64,000 nucleotides of DNA from Castor canadensis. Lineage: Eukaryota; Chordata; Mammalia; Rodentia; Castoridae. Positions 49,159 to 60,450 of this stretch are shown here, one piece after another (positions within the stretch are counted from its first letter, which is position 1; every line of letters starts with the position of its first letter). The notes under the pieces are model-generated. The model was not told where the DNA came from and made no database searches. It saw only the letters and a program-made list of their open reading frames with translations. A program made the translations under genes and the position numbers. The stretch covers positions 1,057,333 to 1,121,332 of the forward strand of contig NC_133399.1 in the NCBI RefSeq assembly GCF_047511655.1. The letters run 5' to 3'.

Positions 49159-52100
49159 GTGGGTGGCATGGCTTGGCTGTGGCTCCTAGAGCAAGCACGC
49201 TGTGAGCAGCCCCCTTGTTCCACTGCCTGTTGGGCCTGTCGCCTCCTGCTCAGGTCCTGCCTCCCCCTCCTCTGATAGAATAGGGCCTCATGTTCGCTGT
49301 CATTTCCCTGACAGGGCCTCCCTGACACAAGCTCCACCTGCATGTCAGCTAGGGCTCAGAGTGACAAGAGGTGGTGGTCACCTGCTGTGGAGAGCTCAAA
49401 TGCGCACACCAGGCTGTGCAGGGGAGAGGCTGTGAGGGCCATTGCCAAGAGCAACAGGGGCAGGGACCCTGCCAGCCCTGCCAGAACCCTGAGGTGCCCA
49501 GGAAGCAGCAAGACTCACCTGGCTGAGGCAGCACCAGGCCCAGGTGGCAGGGGCTGCTGGGCACTGATGCCCTATACCCCAGTCCTCCTCCCCTCCCAGC
49601 CCAGCTCCCCGTTGGGACGGCCACTAGGAGGCAGCAGGCGAGGAGCCGGGTCCCAGCCCCAGAGATCAGATTCGCCTCCTGAGCACAGAGCGGAATGTGG
49701 ACTCTGGACAGGGGCTGGTGGGGCTTCCTGTGGGGACACAGCCAGGGCCAGGAGGGTGGGAGTTGTGGGGGACAAGGCTGGGGTTCCCTCCCAGCTCTCA
49801 GACCACAGGCAGAAGTGCTACTTCCGCACACAGTGGGCACAGGGGTCACATGGCCACTGTGCTCCAGTTGCCTGGCTGGGTCATGTGGCAGGAACACCCC
49901 TGGCCACTCCTGTGTGCCTTTGGCTGATGGGCCTGGCCTGCCCAGTAAGGGCCAAGGGGCGGGTGGGAGACCTTGGAAGGCAGGAGTGAACAGGCCTAGC
50001 AGACAGAGGACCCTAGCTGTCCCTTGTTTCCCATGCCCCTGTCCCTGCAGGGGTGGATCTGAGCAACATCGTGCAGATGGCGCCCAAACTCTCTGCAGAT
50101 GGAGCCCCAGAGCCCGGGCATGGCGTGCTGCAGGTAGGAGTGGGCATACATGCAGCCCTGCTCCCCTGGACAGGGGCAGACCGTGGAGCTGAGGGCCTGG
50201 CCTGCCCGGTGCACACAGGCGACCCGAGTCCACGGCAGGGGTGTTCTGAGATGGGGAGCCCGGATGCAGGGCACTGTGGAGCAGCGACTCTGGCCTCCCA
50301 GAGAGACATGGGCAGGAATGCGGGAAGAGTGGGATCATTGAAAGGTGGCCATCACTTATGCGGCACCAACTGTTTACCCACCCTTGGTAGCCTGCCCCTA
50401 GCATACAGCTGGCCCCAGCATAGAGCCCCCTGTCCCTGACCTGCAGATGGGAAATGAGGGGGGAGCAGGCAAAGCCCCAGAGGCTGCTGCCTTCCTCAGG
50501 TCACCCACCCACCCGGGTCCCCCTGCTGTCACTGCTGACGTGTGGCTGGGATGGGTGCATCTCAAAGTGAGTCTGTCACCCCAGTGTTTGAATGGAGCTG
50601 TGCGTGTTCTTGTTGGTTTGCGGGTGGCTTTTACACATGTGCTGAGCCTTGTTCTGAATTCTCAAAACCTCTTATCTCCATCGGCAACCAGCTCATTTTG
50701 TTGATGAGGAGTCTGGTGACCCCCCGAATAGCGAGGGCACAGCTGGGACCCCTAGGCCCCTCCCAGGGGAGCCACACGCAGCGGCTGTGCCATTGTGCAC
50801 CACCTGTCAAGAGCTCCTCGCTTGCCACCCTTGTGCTGTCTCTCTGCTTACTTGCACATCTTCCTTTTTTCATGGTCCTGCGGATGAGCCCAGGACCTTG
50901 CTCATGCTAGGCTAGTACCCTGACCCGAGCCACATCCCAGCTGTGGTTTGTTTTGTTTTGGTGGTACTGGGGCTTGAACTCAGGACATCGCGGTAGCTAG
51001 GCAGGTGCTCTGCTGCTTAAGCTATACCCCCAGCCCCCTTCCCAAAGGCCCAGGAACCATCGGCCTTTGCCTGAGTGCCTACGTCACATGGGAAAATGCT
51101 GGTCTGTTCAAGAAGGAAAAACCACCTTCATGACACCTTTTGTCAATCCACTTGCTATAAATTCTGTTCTAAACAGATGCATAGGAACAAGATGGGGCTT
51201 GGAAATGCCAAGTAGGAAGTAAGCTGGCCACTTTTGTCTGTGGCAGCAGCAGAGGGTGGAGGACCCAAGGGCTCTACCCTGACCAGGACAGCCAACTGTA
51301 CAAAGAATTGTCACAAGAAGAATGCAGCTGGCCTGTCACCTCTCCACCAGCCACACACAGCAATCGCTGACGCACAGGTTCCTTCTAAACACTGAGAATT
51401 CTAGTCCCACCATCAGGTCCTCAAAGCATTGTGGCTGTGCCTTCAGGTGTCCTGCAGTTTCCTACAACAGGCACATTGTATGTGTGTTATGGTAAAAACG
51501 TCTGTGACAAAATTTGCCGTCTTAACTATGTCACCCAGGCCGGTCTCAAACTCCCAGCCTCTAGTGGTCCTCTTGCCTCATCCTCCCTAGTGATTGAGCC
51601 ACAGGTGCCACCGCACCTGGCTTGACCCTCTTTCAGGGTGTGGTCCAGTGGCATTGAGCTTGTTCATGTGCAGCGGTCACCAGTATCCATCTCCAGGACT
51701 CTTTTCATCCTGCAAAGCTGAAGCCCCGGCCCCATGACACAGTATCCCTTGCTCTTTCTCCTGCAGCCGTTGGGAGCCATCATTCTTTGCGTGAGTTTGT
51801 GTGGCTTTGGTTCTTTGAGACAGGGTCTCCCTACATGGCAGCCATGATTCTGCTTTGTATGAATTTGGTGGCTCTAGTGAGCTCATGTAAGGGACACGTG
51901 CAATATTTGTCTCTGTTTTATTCCACATAGTCAAATGTCGTGGAGCATCACTGTAAGGGTCTGGGTGCCATCTTCACCGCACCAGAGAGAGGTTTTCCCA
52001 CAGTGGGGCTGTTCCATTTCTTCCCACTTTATGGCAGACTCATGGGCTTTGGAAAGGCTCCCACGCTGCATTTATCTCGCATACCCAGGTGCGCACAGGG

Positions 52101-55100
52101 CTGGCTCCTGCACGCTGGCCATTGTGGGTACTGCCGCCATGGGCACGGGTGTGGAGGTGTGTCTTTGAGACTTGGGTTTCACTTCTTTTGAGTAAACACC
52201 AGAAGTGAGCTGCACGAAGGATTCACAAGTTCTAGGTCAGCCAGAGCTGCAGAGCGAGACCCTGTCTCCCCAACCCCTCCCCAAAAAAGAAAAAACGCCA
52301 CGGCACCCACACATACTGAAAGTGCACAAGCAGTCAGGCGCCAGTGACTCACACCTGTAATCCCAGCTACTCGGGAGGATCGCAGTTTGAAGCTAGTTGG
52401 AGCAAATACCTCTTGAGACCTTATCTCAAAAAAAAAAAAAAAATCACATAGAAAGGGCTGGGGGAGTCACTCGAGGTGTGGGTCCTGAGTTCAAACCTCA
52501 GCACTGCAAAACAAAAAAAAAGAAAAAAAGTGCCCAAGGACCCAACTTCCCTACATTCTTGCCAACACTTGTCAAGTTGTGTCTTTGTTTTTGTGTGGGG
52601 GGTTTTGCAGTCGTGGGGATGGAGCCCAGGCCAGGGCCTGGTGTGCACGAGGCACCTGTGCTAGCACAGAGCTCTGCCCTTCCTGTCTCCTTACTCTCCT
52701 GCTGTTCTAAGGGGTGTAAGGCCACGTCTCGCTGTCCCTCATGGCTGGGGCTGTCGATCACCTTGTCAAGTGCCTTTGTGGCCGTGTGGCCACCTTTGTA
52801 TCTGTAGGGAAATGTCTACCGAGTCACACATTCTGCTGTTAACTTTTCTTTTCTGTAGTCCCAGGCTGGGAGTGCGAGCAGGGCCTCAGCGTCCGAGGCA
52901 AGTGTCCACCACTGAGCTGTGAACTGATCTCTTAGTATTCTGTCATACTGCATCGTGACATGGCCTCAGTCGGGGGGCCACGCTGTGAGCTTGGCTGGGC
53001 TGGCTGACTCATATCCTGGCAGCTGAGGCCAAATCAAAGCCCCTGTGCTGTGCTGTGACCTCACAAGCCTGGCCAACTACTCCCGCCTCCTTGCCGGGGG
53101 CCGTCCTCCCTGTTTCTCCCAGCCTTTCCACCAAGGGTGGAGCTGGCCGAGGGTGAGTCAGTGGTGTGTGCAGTGTAGTTTCATTTGGCAAGTGCTGAGG
53201 ACATATTTGGGGAATGAATAAGAGGAACAAAGAGGAGACATCTGGACAGGCAGGGCTGGCCAAGGTGACTTTCCCCTTCCTCCAAGAGCAGACGGTGGGT
53301 GGTGTGTCGGATAGCAATGCTGTGTAACAAGCCCAAACAGCGGCCCATGTGCTGTTTCGCAGAACTCTTTCGTTTGTTTTTTCAGACAGCATCTGGCTAT
53401 GTGCCCAGGCTGGCCTGGAACTCTAGATCCTCCTGCCTCAGCCTCCCAAGTGCTGGGATTACAGGCGGGACCACTGTGCCCAGCTGTTTCTGAGTTCTGT
53501 CTAGTTGACAGGGCTCCTCCACTGGACAGTTCATCTGCTGGTCTCCGGAGGGCAGCTGGGGTGGGCCGTTTAGTAGGGCTGCACTCACATGTTCAGTTGC
53601 TTGGCATGGACACTGGGGTGGCCAGGTCCCTCTCTCCCCTCCCTTCTCCCTCCTCTCCATCCTCCCTCTCTCCTCTTGTTGCCTCTGACACTCAAGGCTC
53701 TTAAAAGTGCAGGTGAGGGGCTAGGGGTGCGGCTCAGTGTTGTGTACTTGCCTAGCACGCCCGAGGCCCTGGCTTCTGTCCCTAACACCACACATGCACA
53801 CACACAAAGTTTAGGAGCCAGGCACGGTGGCGCACGCCTGTGATCCCAGCACTTGGGAGGATTTTGAGTTCTCAGCCAGCCTGGACTCAAAAAGCAGTGC
53901 TGCCCAATTGGAGGTGGCTGCACCTCGCTTCCGTCTCAGGCCCGATCCTGGGCAGGGGGCGCTCCACAGCCCTGGGTTACCCCGGGCTAGCCAACATGAA
54001 CTGTCTCCTTCCTCTCCCAGGCCCTGGAGGACCTGCAGGAGTCCGTGGTCCGCTCCTGCTCCCAGGACCTGTCTGTCCACCTGGCCCGCTTCTGTGAGCA
54101 GTGCAGACAGCACAAGGCCTGCCGCTTCCTGGCCGCCCAGAAGGGGGCCTACCCCGTCCTCCTGGCTGCCTGCAAGCTGGCCGCCACAGGTGACCCGGGC
54201 CTCCTGCTGCAGGCCCTCCACGCCCTGGCAGCGCTGACTGATGGCCAACCTGACCTCCTAGACACCCAGGGCCTGCAGCTGCTGGTGGCCATGCTCGCTA
54301 GGAATGCTGATGCGGCCGACCTGACCTGCTCGGGGCTCCGCTGTGTGCGGCACGCCTGCCTGAAACATGAGAAGAACCGACAGGGCCTGGTGAAGGCCGG
54401 CGTGCTGCCCCTGCTCACCGGGGCGATCGCCCGGCACGGTCACCATGCCGACGTGGTCAGGGAGGCCTGCGGGGCCCTGCGCATCATGACGTTTGATGAC
54501 GACATCCGCGTGCCCTTCGGACAGGCCCACAACCACACCAAGATGATCGTGCAGGAGAATGAGGGCTTGAAGGTGCTCATCGAGGCCACCAAAGGTAGGA
54601 GAGCAGTCACCAAAGCCCGAGGAAGCCAGGTGGGCAGGCAGCAGTGCAGGAGTGAGGCTCAGAGGGAGAACAGGGCTTAGCTTGAGCAGGTCCTGGGGCT
54701 CAATCCCCCCACCAAAATAAGAGTCTTGGCGTAGGACCGTTTCATCGTCTGTCCACACATAGTAAGTGTGGGGAGGGCAGCAACCCAAAGAGAAGTAGAC
54801 ATGGAGGAGTCTGAAGGTTACCGTGGCAACCAAGGTGGTGGTTCCCACCTTTTTTTGTGTCATTGGTGGTACTGGGGTTTGAACTCAGTGCTTCACACTT
54901 CCGAGGCAGGCACTCTACCACTAGAGCCACTTCAGTGGCTTTTTTGCGTTGGGTATGTTTGAGATAGGAGATAGGGTCTTGAGAACTGTCTGCCCAGGCT
55001 GGCTTCGAACCATGATCCTCCTGATCTCTGTGTGAGCTAGGTTCCTTTTTTTTTTTTTTTGGCAGTACTGGGACTTAAACTAGGGCCTTCACCTCAAGCT

Positions 55101-58100
55101 ACTTCACCAGCCCTTTTTTGTGATGGGTTTTTTCAAGATAGGGTCTTGTGAACTATTTGCCTGGGATGGCTTTGAACTGCAATCCTCCTTATCTCTGCCT
55201 CCTGAGTAGCTGGGATTACAGGCGTGAGCCACAGCACCCAGCTAGGTTCCCACTTTTGTTCACAGGCTGGGGCTCAGCTTACTTGAGTGGCACATGCAAG
55301 GCCCTGGGTTTCACTCCCAGCACTTCAAAACAATAACGCAAAAACAGCCTATGCTCTTGTTCGTATTGGGCATAAGTTCTCGTGCACACACATGCTTGGC
55401 TGCAGGGTGACCTGTGACCTGGCCACAGGAGGTCATTGCACATCGCGACCTTCAGGCTCTAAAGCCCCTCTCCCCCAGCCCGTCCATCACACCTGTCAGA
55501 AAAGGCCCGACCGAGGTCCAGCTCATAGAAGGTGCTGGAAGAATTTGTTCTTGAAGTGCTCTGCCTTTCCTGTGTGTTTGTAGCAGCCCAGGTAGAGGCA
55601 GGCTAGTCGCAAGTGTGCTGAGGAGGAAATCCAGGACCCTTGCACGCGCTAAGATGCGCTCTACCACTGAGCCACACCCCCGCGCCCAGTGTCATGTTTT
55701 GTGAGGCATGGGTGCACACTGGGGACTGTCCAGTCTGTAGTCCCCCAGAGGCTGGAGACTCCCAGCAGCCAGAGGCCCTTTCTACACAGGGAATCCCTGG
55801 TTTCCTTCCTAAGACCTTCATCCGATTGGAGGACGCCCATGACATCACACGGTCACCCACTATACTTAAAGGCAACTGGTGGTGGCTGGTGACACGGCCA
55901 CAGAACACCTCCATGGCAGACCGAGACCAGTCACGGCAGAGATCACTGGGGGCCACACTGGGCAGGTGGCCGCCTGCCCCAAGTCTTGCAGAGCTGTGTA
56001 GAGTATGAACAGCTTCTATTCCCGGGCTGTGCCTTTGAGCAGTGTGCATGCTGCCCGGTGTCCCTCTGCAGCTCCCTGTTACACTTACGAAGGTCACCCA
56101 CCTGTAATGGCCCTGGTGTCCTGGCAGGGAGCCCTGGAGCTTTGCAGCACCAAGTGGAGGGAGAATGGTTCCCGTGGCTCCCCTGGCTGCCGGCAGGGGG
56201 TGCTGCAGGCCAGGCAGGTGCGGCATGGCTCTCCTCACCCTACTGCCTCCTACAGCGTTCCCCGACAACCCTGGTGTCCTGAGTGAGCTCTGCAGCACCT
56301 TGTCCCGCCTGGCCATCCGCAACGAGTTCTGCCAGGAGGTGGTGGACCTGGGTGGTCTCAGCGTGCTGGTGACTCTGCTGGCCAGCTGCAGCGACCACCA
56401 GGTGGGCTCCAGCCCCTCTCTCCTCGGGCCCCATGGGTGGCTCTCTGTGCTGGTCCAGGGCAAGCCCAGCCCTGCCCAGTCCCCCACTGTCCTCTTTACA
56501 CCTTTGTGTGTTTGAGGTCAGGCCTTGAGATCCTCCTGCCTCCACCTCCTCAGCGCTGGGCTCATAGCCGTGGCCACAGCGTCTGGGTAAACCTGTGTAC
56601 TTACTACCAACAACGGAGAACTGGGATGGGGAGGAGCGCTGCGCCATGCCTCAGTTTCCCCACAGAACAAGGCAAGGTCCACACCTGTCATACCTCTCCT
56701 TGTGCGTGGCTCAGAGCAGGGAACAACCACCACACCCCTGCTGAATGAGACCAACAGAAAAGCCTTGGGGGACCCCAGCCCACGGCCACTGTAGTCCTGC
56801 TGCCCCCCGAGCCCTGCAGGGCCATCAGCCAGGCTCGCTGCGTGCAGGTGGCAAAGAGCCAACCAGGTGCACTTGTGGACGGTCTCAGCGCAGTGGCTGC
56901 TGCTCTGTCCCCGAGCTCTGTCCTGGAGGTTGGCAGCCCTAGAGGGCCTCCCTGCTGTCACTCTCGTGTCCCCTGCCCTGTGAGAGGAGTAGTCAGGTCA
57001 CCTCCGTGCTCGTCCCCTCCATACTACGTGCGTCACTGCTGTCACGGGCTGCCCACTGCCCCGACACAGTTGCTCAGAGGACTGGCCCAAGCATTCTCGG
57101 GGTCCCTCCTCACACCCCACAGTCAGGAGGTCCGTGCTGGCATGGCAGGAGGAACACCTGCCATGGACCACATCTTGCCCTCCACAGGACCTCGTGAAGC
57201 AGGTGCTAAGCACCCTGCGGGCCATCGCAGGCAACGATGATGTGAAGGATGCTATTGTCCGTGCTGGCGGGACCGAGTCCATCATGGCTGCCATGATCCA
57301 GCACCTCGCCAGCCCCCGGGTACACCTTGGGTGCAAGGGTGAGGGGTGGGTGAGTCTCAGCCAGGGTCCTCCTCACCCCCGAGAGCTGGCTGGACAATTT
57401 TGTCACCCTGCTGTCACCACTGTCACTACCCATGAGCTGGCAGGCCGACGGGGGGAAAGGGCTCATGGGGTGGTGGCCTCGTGGGCTGGCAGGGTGCGAG
57501 TGTGCCGCCCCGCCTCAGTGTCCCCACCCGCACCCGCAGGTGTGCGAGCAGAGCTGTGCGGCCCTGTCCGTCCTGGCCCTGCGCAAGCCTGAGAACAGCC
57601 GCGCCATCGTGGAGGGTGGCGGGGCTGAGGCGGCACTGCAGGCCATGAAGGCGCATCCACAGGACATCGGTGTGCAGGTGCGTGTGCAGGCCCAGGCCAT
57701 GGCTGTGTCCACAGCGCCTCCTTCACCCCCAGCCTCAACCCAGGGCCGGCACCACGCCCAGCTGTCCTCCTTAAACAGTACAACTGTCACATCGCGGCTC
57801 CCTGTGCTACATATGCCACCTAGAGTCACGTGCCCAGGTTCTAGGTAGTTACTCTGTCATTTTCTCTTTTACGCCCATGCCTCCTGGGCAGCTGGGGTCA
57901 CAGGTCTGTGCCACCGTGTCCAGCATATTGGTTGAGGTGGGGTCTTGCTAACCTTCCAAGGCTGGCCTTGAAACCTTGATCCCTGTGTAGGTGAGATTAC
58001 AGGATTGCTGTGTTACGCTGTATATGTACAGGAGGTCCAGAATGTATACAGGATATTCAGTTTTATGTTCTCTCTCTCTCTCTTTCTCATGTATATATAT

Positions 58101-58758
58101 ATGATATTATTTGCATGTATACAGGATACAGTATTATTTTGGGGTTACCAGGATTACAGATGGGTGCCACTGCGCCCAGCTAGTCTGTCATGTATAGAAG
58201 TGACTGGAGCATCAGTGGAGTTTGGACTCATTGACAATAGGACCTACACTCTCTCCCCCTCTTGCTGTGGCCTCACTGTCCCCATCCCTGGAGGCCCCTA
58301 ACCTGGCTCTGGGCCAGCCTCAGGGTAACCACTTGCCCGCTTTGAGACTAAGAGTCAGGTAACCTGACCCCTCTCACTTGCCCTGGGGGACCAAGAAGGT
58401 CAAGTGGAGAACTGGGTGTAGCCAGGCACAGCAGAGGTGCCTGCTGAGCATCAGCCACAGTCCTCCTCACCTCATTGCATGAGGAGGAGGCCGCTGCGGT
58501 CAGAGTGGATCCCAGCCTCGCCCTCTCTCCTGCTCTCTCCCGCAGAAGCAGGCCTGCATGCTGATCCGGAACCTGGTGTCCCGGAGCCCTGCCTTCTCCA
58601 AGCCCCTCCTGGAGCTGGGGGCTGAGGCACTTATCGCGCAGGCCCGGGCGGCCCATCCAGACTGCGAGGGCGTGACCAAGGCTGCCCTGCGGGATCTGGG
58701 CTGCCACGTGGAGCTCCAAGAACTGTGGACAGGCCAGAAGGGCAACCTGGCACCGTGA
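49038..58758 (+). CDS. ARMC6: ARMC6, armadillo repeat-containing protein 6 (whole spliced CDS)
   Basis: Seven coding exons in phase: 49038-49158, 50051-50133, 54021-54594, 56256-56401, 57188-57319, 57540-57677 and 58546-58758. Total is 1407 nt, predicting 468 aa, eight short of the 476-aa human form I remember. The N-terminal 40 residues ([18 protein letters not shown]...) resemble the start of SUGP2. Residues about 75-468 are armadillo-type helical repeats, e.g. [75 protein letters not shown] and [20 protein letters not shown]. Such repeats form a superhelical protein-binding scaffold. No catalytic residues are expected; the partners and pathway of ARMC6 are not evident here. The start is the first ATG after the acceptor and gives a terminus matching the family. 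The gene is driven by the promoter shared with SUGP2. Confidence 0.93.
49159..50050 (+). other. ARMC6: ARMC6 intron 2
   Basis: Unique GC-rich intron with no repeat I could identify. A long minus-strand open frame crosses it and the next exon, but it lacks protein-like features. Confidence 0.5.
50051..50133 (+). CDS. ARMC6: ARMC6 83-nt exon
   Basis: CCCTGCAG|GGGTGG acceptor and CTGCAG|GTAGGA donor. It encodes [20 protein letters not shown] and on to GVLQ, and keeps phase. Confidence 0.92.
50134..54020 (+). other. ARMC6: ARMC6 intron 3
   Basis: SINEs include an inverted ID at 50940-51040, a B1 piece at 51510-51620 (-), a composite at 52325-52530 (+), an inverted B1 at 53372-53486, an ID at 53716-53805 (+) and a B1 at 53812-53900 (+). 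Stretches 51050-51500 and 51630-52200 are unique, without an exon supported. Confidence 0.65.
54021..54594 (+). CDS. ARMC6: ARMC6 main armadillo exon
   Basis: TCTCCCAG|GCCCTGG acceptor and AAAG|GTAGGA donor give 574 nt. It holds residues about 69-259, including [40 protein letters not shown] and [15 protein letters not shown]. Confidence 0.94.
54595..56255 (+). other. ARMC6: ARMC6 intron 4
   Basis: SINE-dense at 54862-55335: an inverted ID and B1, a second inverted composite with its own poly-T at about 55048-55061, then a plus-strand ID. The remainder, 55340-56255, is unique. Confidence 0.65.
56256..56401 (+). CDS. ARMC6: ARMC6 armadillo exon (146 nt)
   Basis: CCTACAG|CGTTCC acceptor and CACCAG|GTGGGC donor. 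It encodes [20 protein letters not shown] and on to [11 protein letters not shown]. Confidence 0.93.
56402..57187 (+). other. ARMC6: ARMC6 intron 5
   Basis: No SINE of full length, only an inverted remnant near 56515-56580. I looked for a small exon coding the extra human residues (MGDQSGVQ-like) and did not find one. Confidence 0.45.
57188..57319 (+). CDS. ARMC6: ARMC6 armadillo exon (132 nt)
   Basis: CTCCACAG|GACCTC acceptor and CCCCGG|GTACAC donor. It encodes [20 protein letters not shown] and on to QHLASPR. It starts at the Glu/Asp-Leu-Val-Lys point where human has a few extra residues just before. Confidence 0.93.
57540..57677 (+). CDS. ARMC6: ARMC6 armadillo exon (138 nt)
   Basis: CCCGCAG|GTGTGC acceptor and GTGCAG|GTGCGT donor. 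It encodes [20 protein letters not shown] and on to HPQDIGVQ. Confidence 0.93.
57678..58545 (+). other. ARMC6: ARMC6 intron 7
   Basis: Inverted B1-like remnant at about 57860-58000, a short (TC)n tract at 58073-58089 and a (TA)n tract at about 58092-58102. No exon is seen. Confidence 0.5.
58546..58758 (+). CDS. ARMC6: ARMC6 last coding exon
   Basis: CTCCCGCAG|AAGCAG acceptor, TGA at 58756-58758. It encodes [20 protein letters not shown] through [14 protein letters not shown], the conserved C-terminus. Confidence 0.94.
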   Translation, partial: KQACMLIRNLVSRSPAFSKPLLELGAEALIAQARAAHPDCEGVTKAALRDLGCHVELQELWTGQKGNLAP

Positions 58759-60450
58759 CCCCAGTCTCAGTCTGGGCTGTGACCTTGGGTGAGTCAGGTG
58801 AAGGGGAGCTCTGTGCCCTGCTGCTCTGCATCGTGAGAAGCGTTTGCTGCAAGTCACTGGTCGGGGAGGGGAGCGTCTATGGGGACATGCACCTGGCAGA
58901 GAGCAGCCCCTGCCTCCCATCCGAAAGCCCTTGCAGCGTTTCTTGGGCAAAGGGCACACTGGCCACTCATGTCTGTCTGCAGCTCGGGAGTTCCCTGGCA
59001 GGGCTGGCTGCTCCACTGTGTCCATGCAGGACCCTGCTGCTCATGTCTCACTGTAAGTGAGTGTGAGGGCTGGGTGCTCTGGGGCAGAGCACCTGCCAGG
59101 TGTGTGGCAAGGCTCTGGGTCTTGGGCTCCTCACCCCGCCTCCCCTGTCCCCAAGGCCCACACCAGCACCGTGGTGGCAGTAAAGGACCACTGCATGAGC
59201 TTGGAGGCGCTCTTCCTCTTCCGTAGCCCTGCTGGAGGACATGGGAGGCTGTGGGACCCGCCTGGTGCGGACGACCTGCCCCCAACTCTGCTGGGTGGCC
59301 TGGAGCGGCCCCTGACCTCTCTGAACGTCACCTGTGAAAGAGAAGTGAGCCTGGGAAGGTGGACAGTGGGCAAGCAGCAGGTCCCCTCCGAGGGGAGCTG
59401 GCCAGGCTGGGTCTGTCTCCAGTCTGACCCCAGGAACTACCAGCCGCACCAACTCAGGCACCCCAGGAGAGCCACCCACGCTGGTCCAGGCCACACCATA
59501 GTCCCCAGCACTGGGTGTCTCGGGCAGCCACTTCTCCTCGCCAAGCCTCTGAGCCTTTCCCCAGATGTGGGGTGGATATGGTCGGTATCCCCAACACCCC
59601 TCGTCCTGGCACGGTGGAGGCCCCAGGCAGGTACTGTGGCACTGCAGACCAGCTGTCCTGCTGTGGAGGTCACACCAAGGTCACCAGCAGCCCACCCGGC
59701 TCTTGTGGGCCCCGTGGGGTCAGAGCAGCTCAGGGTCTTGAGTGGGTGCTGCCCCCCCACCCCCCGCCCACACCTTGGAGGCGTCTCCCGTTTGAGGCCC
59801 CCACCTGTCACGCACCTCCCCCACCCCAGGAGGGTCTGAGCTCCAGAGGTCCTCCATCTCAGCACTGTCCTTTTCCAGAAGGCTCCGGTTGCCATAGAAA
59901 TCAGCCCATGCACATGGCATCACCCTGGTCCCACCTTCCTGGACATCTGAGCCTCCTCGCCCCCAGCAGGGAGGGGCCCTGGCAGCTCAGAGGGCAGAGG
60001 TGAACCTCTGGGTCACACAGGATGTGGGTGAAGGGCTTCTGAGCCAATCATGTGTGGCCCTGGGCAGCCTCGGGTCCAGGTCCCTCGCTGCATGGGGATG
60101 GGTGCTCCTGAGCTGTCTCCAGGGAAGCCTGAGGTGCAGCCTGTGAGCCCTGCCCCAGTGCCCTCCACGTAGAACCAAATCGCGCTCTGTGCCCCACAGG
60201 CCCAGCACGGTCCGGACTTGGCCTGCCTCCCTCCTTCATCTTCCCCACCCCAGGACCTTTGCACATGCCAGGCTGGAACTCTTCCTGCCTGTTCAGGGCA
60301 CGCTGGACCCATCACCCCAGTGCTCCTCCACCTCGTGGGTGACTGCTCCTGTTTGTGCCAGCCATCTGTGAGCCGCTGTGGCAGGGGACTGTCCCTCAGC
60401 TTCCTGTCAGTGTTTTGAAGTTCACCTGAATAAACGGAGAAGCAGGGTAG
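58759..60450 (+). other. ARMC6: ARMC6 3'UTR
   Basis: Runs from the stop codon to just past the AATAAA at 60429-60434, about 1.7 kb without SINEs. An earlier signal could be used; I did not see another good AATAAA in it. Confidence 0.55.
60429..60434 (+). terminator. ARMC6: ARMC6 polyadenylation signal (AATAAA)
   Basis: Canonical hexamer in CACCTGAATAAACGGAG, followed by a GT-rich stretch (GTGTGGTGGGTG) that can serve as the downstream element. Confidence 0.7.

Noticed and set aside
49349-50404. 351-codon minus-strand frame across ARMC6 intron 2 and exon 3
   Set aside because: GC-rich non-repeated composition artefact antisense to a confirmed exon. No splice signals or domain support it.
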